Below are positions 14,012-18,232 of a stretch of 18,232 bases of DNA, piece after piece. The stretch is from assembly GCA_964598355.1 (NCBI GenBank), contig CAZRBN010000021.1, positions 1 to 18,232 of the forward strand, in the 5' to 3' direction. Numbering within the stretch: position 1 is the stretch's first letter; every line of letters starts with the position of its first letter. Under the pieces are notes generated by a model. That model did not search any database. It was not told where the DNA came from and saw only the letters and a list, made by a program, of their open reading frames with translations. This DNA is from DASQJJ01 sp964598355 (GTDB taxonomy: Bacteria > Patescibacteriota > Microgenomatia > Levybacterales > UBA12049). Position numbers and translations under genes: made by a program.

Positions 14012-14110
14012 TTCGAGCGAATCCGCCAACTGGCAGATGAGCCGAGAACCCTTCGACTTTACTTAAGGTAAAATTTCTCGATTCGTTTGTAAACAAAACT
14101 TACTCGAAGG
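14012..14110 (-). promoter_or_regulatory. Structured leader of the ABC operon, possible cis-regulatory RNA
   Basis: Nested perfect complementarities lie between the HU terminator and the ATPase start codon: 14012-14017 with 14103-14108; 14018-14023 with 14080-14085; 14044-14048 with 14075-14079; 14058-14062 with 14068-14072; plus a 4-5 bp hairpin at 14086-14097. A competing 7-bp helix (14050-14056 with 14104-14110) uses the same 5' strand as the closing helix, so two folds are mutually exclusive. The region is locally more GC-rich than its surroundings. I do not recognise a known riboswitch class. Confidence 0.4.
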
Positions 14111-14116
14111 ATAAAG

Positions 14117-14122
14117 AGTATA
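14117..14122 (-). promoter_or_regulatory. Possible -10 box of the ABC operon
   Basis: TATACT on the minus strand would place transcription start near 14110, exactly at the 5' end of the structured leader. No convincing -35 was found. An alternative -10, TAATAA, ends 7 nt before the ATG at 13998 and would give a leaderless mRNA. Confidence 0.35.
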
Positions 14123-14133
14123 TCTATACTAAC

Positions 14134-14175
14134 AGAAAAAGAGGCTTCTCACAAATAACTTGTAAAAAACCTCTT
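14134..14175 (-). terminator. Intrinsic terminator of the HU gene
   Basis: On the minus strand AAGAGG (14175-14170) pairs with CCTCTT (14144-14139), with an inner ACAA/TTGT pairing, followed by a run of Ts. It lies about 22 nt after the HU stop codon and separates HU from the ABC operon. Confidence 0.65.
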
Positions 14176-14197
14176 CTTCAAATGTGAAAGCACTACC

Positions 14198-14470
14198 TTA
14201 CCGTACTGCTTTCTTTAATGTTTTACCTGGTGTAAATCCAGGAGCTTTTCGTGCAGCAATTGTAAGCTTTGCACCGGTCTTTGGATTTCTCCCCGGTCTA
14301 CTTGCTCTTTTTCGTACTGAAAAAGTTCCAAATCCAGTCAAAACAACCTTTTCTCCTCTTTTCAGAGAATCGCGGACAGCATTAAGCATTGCTTGAACAC
14401 TTTCCCGTGCTGCTTTATTGGTAAGGTTTGCTTTTTTAGCAACGAGTTCGATTAAATCTCTTTTTGTCAT
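14198..14470 (-). CDS. hup: HU-family DNA-binding protein
   Basis: A 90-aa histone-like protein of ordinary HU length. N-terminal helices (MTKRDLIELVAKKANLTNKAA) form the dimer body. The core GEKVVLTGFGTFSVRKRASR leads into the DNA-binding beta-arm, with the conserved R-x-x-R-N-P-x-T-G element (RPGRNPKTGAKLTI, about 57-70) carrying the intercalating Pro. It ends with APGFTPGKTLKKAVR. HU dimers bend and compact DNA and aid recombination and repair. It is monocistronic: a promoter and a very strong Shine-Dalgarno sequence lie upstream and a terminator downstream. The Shine-Dalgarno block is identical over 12 nt to that of the small basic protein gene at 62-250, suggesting both are highly translated chromosomal proteins. 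Confidence 0.96.
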   Translation of the reverse strand: MTKRDLIELVAKKANLTNKAARESVQAMLNAVRDSLKRGEKVVLTGFGTFSVRKRASRPGRNPKTGAKLTIAARKAPGFTPGKTLKKAVR

Positions 14471-14475
14471 TATTT

Positions 14476-14486
14476 CACCTCCTCCT
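14476..14486 (-). promoter_or_regulatory. Strong Shine-Dalgarno for HU
   Basis: The minus strand reads AGGAGGAGGTG five nucleotides before the ATG. Such sites are absent from most other genes of the window. Confidence 0.85.
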
Positions 14487-14510
14487 AGGCAGTATGTAGA
14501 TTAGACTAAC

Positions 14511-14538
14511 AATACAATGCAAACGAGATTATTGTCAA
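14511..14538 (-). promoter_or_regulatory. Probable HU promoter
   Basis: On the minus strand a perfect TTGACA (14538-14533) is followed after 16 nt by a poor -10 (TGTATT, 14516-14511). The -35 is convincing, the -10 less so. A leader of about 35 nt would result. Confidence 0.45.
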
Positions 14539-14548
14539 TGTGGCGTAC

Positions 14549-14568
14549 TATATCAATATGTTGATATA
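14549..14568. repeat. Perfect dyad between HU and the ASCH pseudogene
   Basis: TATATCAA (14549-14556) and TTGATATA (14561-14568) are perfect 8-bp inverted arms around TATG. The dyad lies 10 nt upstream of the HU -35. The right arm supplies the TG-A-TATACC extended -10 (14562-14570) that ends 7 nt before the ASCH pseudogene ATG, and the left arm supplies a similar TG-A-TATAGT on the minus strand. It could be an operator or two divergent -10 boxes. Confidence 0.5.
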
Positions 14569-14577
14569 CCATTCAGT

Positions 14578-14935
14578 ATGGAATATTTCTTAATTCTAAG
14601 AGCCCGTCCTATCCATACAATCAAAAAAGGGATAAAAAGAATAGAAGGAAGAACCCTTAAAGATAGAAAAGACACTTGTTATCAAGAAATGTAACCGGGG
14701 GATAGTATTGTTTTTGAGAATGAAGAAACCAAAGAACTTCTTAAAACAAAAGTAAGGTCCATTTACCATTATGCTGACATGAGAACAATGCTAGAGAAAG
14801 AAGGATCAGAACGTGTTCTTTCAAATGGAGGGAATAGAGAAGAAGGAATAAAAAGCTATCACTCCTTAGTACCTATAAGAACGAATAAAACAATTTATAA
14901 TATATGCTATTGGAATAGAACCTATTGAAGAATAA
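14578..14935 (+). pseudogene. Decayed ASCH-domain protein gene
   Basis: Reading from the ATG at 14578 gives an ASCH-fold N-terminus: MEYFLILRARP, then IHTIKKGIKRIEGRTLKD with the conserved K-x-G-x-K-x-I-E-x-R pattern. A TAA at codon 39 (14692-14694) interrupts the expected YQEM-x-PGDSIVFENEE segment. The same frame continues after it with KVRSIYHYADMRTML, GSERVL and GGNREEGIKSYHSL. A second lesion follows: the family-like ending ERIKQFIIYAIGIEPIEE is in another frame and stops at 14933-14935. The shift is best explained by about two lost bases between 14872 and 14881. ASCH proteins bind RNA or modified nucleotides, and some are nucleoside amidohydrolases. The intact ancestor would have been about 118 aa. 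The gene ends one nucleotide from the convergent rny stop codon. Confidence 0.8.
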
Positions 14936-14936
14936 T

Positions 14937-16172
14937 TTAGAGGCTTTCTCCAACAACTGCGCGGAATTCTCGAATTGCAGTAACTTTCACTTCACCAGGA
15001 ATTGCCAAAGACTTACTAATTTCATCTCTAAGCTTTTTTGCAATAATCACTGTTTGGGCATCATCAAGTTTTCCTGGGTTGATAATAACTCGTAATTCTC
15101 GCCCTGCTTCAAACGCGTATGCATCTTCGACTCCTTCATATCTTTTTGCCATATCTTCCATTTCCTTGAGTCTATTTGCATATTTCTCAACGTCCTCATA
15201 CCGTGCACCTGGACGTCCACCTGATGCTTGGTCTGCAATATGTACAATAACTGATTCAACAGATGAAAATGGCTTGTCTTCATGGTGCTCAGCAACAGTA
15301 TTAATAATTGCTTCTGGCAAACCATATCTTTTAAGAAGCTCCACCCCTAATTTGACGTGACTTCCTTCTCCTTCGACAACTTTACCAATATCGTGTAATA
15401 ATCCGCCCAAACGAACAACATCAACATCTGCTCCAATTTCAGCTGCAATACCAACTGCAATTTTACTGACTTCAAGAGAATGAGTTATAAGGTTTTGTCC
15501 ATAAGATGTTCGGAATTTAAATCGTCCAAGCATTTTAATAAGGTCGACTGGTAAATTAAAGACACCGGCTGTATGAGAAAGCTGTTCGCCTTCCTGGAAC
15601 ATAATCTTTTCCAAGTCCTGCTTAACTTGATTGACAACTTCTTCAATTCTGAAAGGCTGAATTCTTGAGTCTTTCAAAAGAATTTCAAGTGCTCGTCTAG
15701 CAATTTCTCGTCTGATACTATCAAAAGAAGAAAGGCGAATAACCCCTTCTTCATCCAAATCAATATCAACTCCTGTTGCACTTTCAAAAGCTCGGATATT
15801 TCTGCCTTCTTTTCCAATAATCCGTCCTTTCATTTCCTCATCTTCAACTTTTACAATTGAGACTGTGAATTCAGCAACATAATTAATGGTTCCATGTCTC
15901 ATTGCCTCAACGATTACTTCCTGGGCTTTTCTATCTGCTGTTCTTTTTGCCTCTTCTTCACGCTCACGGATAAGCTTTGCAATAGAGGATGCCTCACTCT
16001 TCTCTGTCTCTTCCATGAGAGCACCTCGTGCTTCATCTGCAGTCATATGAGCAAGTTTTTGGAGACCTTCGCGGTATTCTTCTTTTTCCTTTTCAAGCTT
16101 TTCTTTTAATTCGTCTAATTTTTCCTGCTTTTCAAGAAGTTTTTTTTCTAAATCTAATACGTCTGTAGCCAT
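14937..16172 (-). CDS. rny: Ribonuclease Y, short form without membrane anchor
   Basis: An endoribonuclease that starts mRNA decay. Domains in order: charged coiled coil (about 5-90), KH RNA-binding domain with GRIIGKEGRNIRAFE (116-130), and HD domain with HSLEVSKIAVGIAAEIG (His231), LLHDIGK (His260-Asp261), AEHHEDKP (His296-His297) and HIADQASGGRPGAR (His311, Asp314), the RNase Y hallmark. At 411 aa it is about 100 residues shorter than typical RNase Y (about 520 aa): the N-terminal membrane helix and part of the coiled coil are missing. An in-frame TAG lies five codons before the ATG at 16172, so no longer version exists in this frame. A cytosolic enzyme, or one recruited by another protein, is inferred. 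It is third in the recA-recX-rny series. Confidence 0.95.
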   Translation of the reverse strand: MATDVLDLEKKLLEKQEKLDELKEKLEKEKEEYREGLQKLAHMTADEARGALMEETEKSEASSIAKLIREREEEAKRTADRKAQEVIVEAMRHGTINYVAEFTVSIVKVEDEEMKGRIIGKEGRNIRAFESATGVDIDLDEEGVIRLSSFDSIRREIARRALEILLKDSRIQPFRIEEVVNQVKQDLEKIMFQEGEQLSHTAGVFNLPVDLIKMLGRFKFRTSYGQNLITHSLEVSKIAVGIAAEIGADVDVVRLGGLLHDIGKVVEGEGSHVKLGVELLKRYGLPEAIINTVAEHHEDKPFSSVESVIVHIADQASGGRPGARYEDVEKYANRLKEMEDMAKRYEGVEDAYAFEAGRELRVIINPGKLDDAQTVIIAKKLRDEISKSLAIPGEVKVTAIREFRAVVGESL

Positions 16173-16186
16173 AATTTTTAGTTCCT

Positions 16187-16223
16187 AGCTTCTACTTATT
16201 AGGTACACTGAAAGCTAGAAGCT
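16187..16223 (-). promoter_or_regulatory. Hairpin in the rny leader
   Basis: A perfect 8-bp inverted repeat (16187-16194 with 16216-16223) with a 21-nt loop lies 14 nt before the rny start codon. The only purine-rich candidate for a ribosome site (AGGA, 16185-16182) directly abuts the stem. It may affect translation or be an RNase target. Confidence 0.4.
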
Positions 16224-16237
16224 GATCCCTTATAGAC

Positions 16238-16265
16238 AAAAAGAGGAAACCGGAAGTTTATTTCC
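16238..16265 (-). terminator. Weak terminator-like hairpin between recX and rny
   Basis: On the minus strand GGAAA (16265-16261) pairs with TTTCC (16249-16245), followed by TCTTTTT (through 16238). The stem is short, so it may attenuate rather than end transcription from recA-recX into rny. The whole 161-nt spacer 16173-16333 holds no gene. Confidence 0.4.
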
Positions 16266-16333
16266 TTATAGAGATAAACATGGCTAGAAAAGTAATTCTT
16301 TTCATACTCCTATTTTTGTCTACGTCTATTATA

Positions 16334-16828
16334 CTATTTCCCAAAGACCTGGTCAATTGCTTTGCGGATAATGTCCAACTTGTAACCTCGACGTGCTAGC
16401 ATGGAACCTGCCTTATTAAATCGTTCTTGTCTCCCCATCCCTTCATATTTCTTTCGATTCTTTTCGAGTAGCTCAACAGCCAGGTCAAAATCGCTATGTA
16501 CTCTTACTTCTGTATTGGCAAATACCTCATCAATAATTTCTTTACTTATTCCTTTTTGCTGCAGCTCCAAACGGATAAGCCTTTCTCCTTCTGGCTTGTA
16601 GGAAGATCGTGATCTTACCCACATTTTGGCAAACTCCCGATCATTCAGGAATCTTTGTGCCTTTAGCTTAAGTATTATTACTTCAATTAAACTCTCACTC
16701 TTGCCATGACTTTGCCCCCCTGAATAACCTGAAAGTTTTTTTGCCAAGTAATCCCGAATTTCTTTTTCAGAGCGAGGACGGTAATTGAGGTATTTTAGGG
16801 TTTGGGTATACAAATAGTCAAAATCCAT
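16334..16828 (-). CDS. recX: RecX, RecA regulatory protein
   Basis: A 164-aa protein built of three-helix repeats as in RecX. TLKYLNYRPRSEKEIRDYL (about 9-27) is the conserved first repeat (A-L-x-Y-L-x-x-R-x-R-S-x-x-E-L pattern). The second is ILKLKAQRFLNDREFAKMWVR (the L-x-D-x-x-F-A-x-x-W signature) with RLELQQKGISKEIID, and the last is RRGYKLDIIRKAI near the C-terminus. RecX binds inside the RecA filament groove and limits filament growth and RecA activity. It lies just downstream of recA in the same direction, the usual arrangement. The ATG at 16828 is preferred; a GTG at 16837 would add three residues. Confidence 0.93.
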   Translation of the reverse strand: MDFDYLYTQTLKYLNYRPRSEKEIRDYLAKKLSGYSGGQSHGKSESLIEVIILKLKAQRFLNDREFAKMWVRSRSSYKPEGERLIRLELQQKGISKEIIDEVFANTEVRVHSDFDLAVELLEKNRKKYEGMGRQERFNKAGSMLARRGYKLDIIRKAIDQVFGK

Positions 16829-16883
16829 AAAGATCACATGCTAACTTGTTCCATTGTTGTCTTTAGCAATCTAACAATAGAGC

Positions 16884-16892
16884 AATATAACA
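16884..16892 (-). promoter_or_regulatory. Possible recX promoter
   Basis: On the minus strand TG-T-TATATT (16892 down to 16884) is an extended -10. A start near 16877 would coincide with a 6-bp hairpin (16853-16858 with 16873-16878) and leave a leader of about 50 nt. It lies in the 119-nt recA-recX spacer, so recX could be expressed both with recA and alone. Confidence 0.35.
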
Positions 16893-16947
16893 GGTATGTA
16901 AAGTTAGAGAAATTTTGAAACCATTCGATATGCCCAGAGAAACTATA

Positions 16948-18048
16948 TTATGCGGCAAGTGCAGTATCTGATTCTTCTTCATTATCTTCTTTTCCAACTT
17001 CCATTGGTGTTCGGGTCGAAGATTTTTCCTGAATTTCTTTGACAATTTTTGCTTCGAGACCTTTATCTTCTTTTAGAGTATCCATTGCTGCTGCACGGCC
17101 CTGTCCAAGCATTTGTTCTCCGTACCTAAGGAATGCTCCAGATTTCGAAATAATCCCAAGCTCTATACCTACGTCCAAAATACCACCTTCACGGGAAATA
17201 CCATCCACTGACACTTCGAATTCTGCCGTGCGGAATGGAACACTTACCTTATTTTTTACTACCTTTACTCTGTGTCTTGAGCCAACAACTTTATCTCCAT
17301 CCTTAATGGTCTCAATCTTTCGTACATCCATTCTGACAGATGAATAAAATTTGAGAGCAAGTCCTCCTGTTGTTGTTTCAGGATTTCCAAACATCACCCC
17401 GATTTTTTGTCGAAGTTGATTAGTAAAGATAACAACAGTCTTAGATTTAGAAATAACTGCTGTTAATTTTCGAAGAGCCTGAGACATGAGTCTTGCTTGA
17501 AGACCAACCATTGCATCTCCCATTTCTCCTTCTATTTCAGCTCGTGGTACTAATGCTGCAACAGAGTCTATAACCAACACATCTATTCCACCACTACGAA
17601 CAAGTGATTCTGTAATTTCTAACGCTTGCTCTCCTGTATCTGGCTGAGAAATAAGAAGCTCATCCAATTTCACACCTATTTGTTGTGCCCATATCGGGTC
17701 AAGTGCATGCTCAGCATCAATAAATGCTGCTACTCCACCATGCTTTTGTGCTTGTGCAATAGTTGAGAGACAAATGGTTGTTTTTCCAGAGGCTTCTGGA
17801 CCATACACTTCAACAATACGTCCTCTTGGAAGTCCGCCGACACCAAGCGCTATATCAAGAGGAAGACATCCTGTAGAAATAACAGAAATATCTAATTTCT
17901 GTGCTGCTTCTCCAAAGCGCATAATAGATCCACGTCCATATTGCTTTTCAATTGCCTCCATGGCCATACGTACCGCATCCATTTTATGCTGTGCATCTGC
18001 GTCTGGGGCTGTTGCCATTGTTTTTGGAGTTGAAGCTGTTCGTGCCAT
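16948..18048 (-). CDS. recA: RecA recombinase
   Basis: A 366-aa recombinase that forms filaments on single-stranded DNA and drives strand exchange and repair. An Ala/Thr-rich N-terminal extension (about 1-20) precedes MDAVRMAMEAIEKQYGRGSI. Walker A GPEASGKT is at 83-90, followed by AFIDAEHALDP and, further on, the Walker B-type strand VLVIDSVAALVPRAE. Loop L1 is around EGEMGDAMVGLQARLMSQAL, then TVVIFTNQLRQKIGVMFGNPETTTGG covers the loop 2 segment. ALKFYSSVRMDVRK and the C-terminal acidic tail (EDNEEESDTALAA) complete a full-length protein. All key motifs are intact. It heads the recA-recX-rny series and has its own promoter with a leader of about 6 nt. I found no convincing LexA-type operator upstream. 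Confidence 0.98.
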   Translation of the reverse strand: MARTASTPKTMATAPDADAQHKMDAVRMAMEAIEKQYGRGSIMRFGEAAQKLDISVISTGCLPLDIALGVGGLPRGRIVEVYGPEASGKTTICLSTIAQAQKHGGVAAFIDAEHALDPIWAQQIGVKLDELLISQPDTGEQALEITESLVRSGGIDVLVIDSVAALVPRAEIEGEMGDAMVGLQARLMSQALRKLTAVISKSKTVVIFTNQLRQKIGVMFGNPETTTGGLALKFYSSVRMDVRKIETIKDGDKVVGSRHRVKVVKNKVSVPFRTAEFEVSVDGISREGGILDVGIELGIISKSGAFLRYGEQMLGQGRAAAMDTLKEDKGLEAKIVKEIQEKSSTRTPMEVGKEDNEEESDTALAA

Positions 18049-18060
18049 AAATATATACCT

Positions 18061-18088
18061 ATAATATCAACTGTATGGTAAAATACAA
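18061..18088 (-). promoter_or_regulatory. Promoter of recA
   Basis: On the minus strand TTGTAT (18088-18083), a 16-nt spacer and TATTAT (18066-18061), the latter preceded by TG-A (extended -10). The -10 ends 12 nt before the ATG at 18048, so the leader is about 6 nt and holds no Shine-Dalgarno sequence. Confidence 0.5.
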
Positions 18089-18131
18089 TAGAACAAACTG
18101 TCTCAAATTTTTCTCGAATTTTTATCTTGAG

Positions 18132-18161
18132 TTTACAGCTACAAGGAATGTGAGGTAGTAT
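18132..18161 (+). promoter_or_regulatory. Possible tRNA-Pro promoter
   Basis: TTTACA (18132-18137), an 18-nt spacer and TAGTAT (18156-18161), ending 16 nt before the mature tRNA 5' end. Confidence 0.4.
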
Positions 18162-18177
18162 TGTGTAAGGTGCAGAA

Positions 18178-18232
18178 CGGGGCGTAGTTCATCGGTAGAA
18201 CGCTCGGATGGGGTCCGAGAAGTAGCATGTTC
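18178..18232 (+). tRNA. tRNA-Pro(GGG), truncated by the contig end
   Basis: Acceptor strand CGGGGCG (18178-18184, the C1 start typical of tRNA-Pro), T8-A9, D arm GTTC/GAAC with a GG-containing loop (18187-18201), and anticodon stem CTCGG/CCGAG (18203-18207 with 18215-18219). The 7-nt loop ATGGGGT puts anticodon GGG at 18210-18212. A 5-nt variable loop, T-stem 5' strand GCATG (18225-18229) and TTC at the end follow. The rest of the T arm, the acceptor 3' strand and any encoded CCA are beyond the window. Confidence 0.93.

Noticed and set aside
14184..14396. Plus-strand frame antisense to HU
   Set aside because: HU is unmistakable on the minus strand and the antisense product has no family resemblance.
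14692..14694. TAA read as an amino acid (recoding) in the ASCH gene
   Set aside because: TAA ends several intact genes here (for example the helicase and glnA), and a second lesion follows downstream, so decay is simpler.
18089..18130. LexA/SOS box upstream of recA
   Set aside because: The GAGACAGTTTGTTC stretch has some resemblance to known operators but only weak symmetry, and it lies upstream of the -35.
1..18232. CRISPR array, insertion sequence or prophage
   Set aside because: No regularly spaced repeats, transposase, integrase or phage structural genes were seen on either strand.

Overview
The window is an AT-rich (roughly two-thirds A+T by eye) bacterial contig with dense, short-spaced genes. 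It looks like a member of the Patescibacteria/Candidate Phyla Radiation, possibly a Microgenomates-type lineage. This placement is an inference. It rests on the compact layout, the recA-recX-rny block, a cupredoxin without the usual Cys ligand, an AddB-like helicase-nuclease fusion instead of RecBCD, and many genes whose -10 box sits 6-9 nt before the start codon with no Shine-Dalgarno sequence. TAA and TAG both serve as ordinary stops. No mobile element, phage gene or CRISPR array was seen.

Layout. (a) 1-540: a tiny Lys/Ala-rich, histone-H1-like protein on the minus strand with its own terminator, strong Shine-Dalgarno sequence and promoter. A long palindrome follows, then a near-consensus sigma70 promoter and a 90-nt leader for glnA. 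(b) 540-5262: glutamine synthetase (interrupted by a 10-N assembly gap), an EamA-type transporter and RmuC on the plus strand. Next come an FNR-like flavin reductase (minus) and a membrane-anchored cupredoxin (plus), transcribed divergently from a shared 82-nt spacer. (c) 5315-8662: a 973-aa UvrD/PcrA-like helicase fused to a PD-(D/E)XK nuclease with Fe-S-type cysteines, then the RNase P RNA gene. (d) 8675-13998, minus: an AI-2E/PerM-family membrane protein with its own promoter, and upstream of it a five-gene ABC exporter operon (one ATPase, then four ABC-2 permeases in the order A1-B1-A2-B2). (e) 14000-14940: a structured leader of the ABC operon, the HU gene, and a decayed plus-strand ASCH-domain gene convergent with rny. 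(f) 14937-18048, minus: recA, recX and a short RNase Y without a membrane anchor. (g) The contig ends inside a plus-strand tRNA-Pro(GGG).

How it fits together. DNA repair and recombination is the main theme: RecA and its modulator RecX, the helicase-nuclease, and RmuC. Nucleoid proteins (HU and the H1-like protein), RNA processing (RNase P RNA, RNase Y) and envelope transport fill the rest.

The most informative observations are: the repeated leaderless promoter architecture, which contrasts with two DNA-binding-protein genes sharing an identical 12-nt Shine-Dalgarno block; the A-B-A-B permease duplication behind one ATPase; a nested, switch-like RNA leader upstream of that operon; the two-lesion ASCH pseudogene; and the cupredoxin with all three C-terminal-loop type 1 copper ligands replaced.
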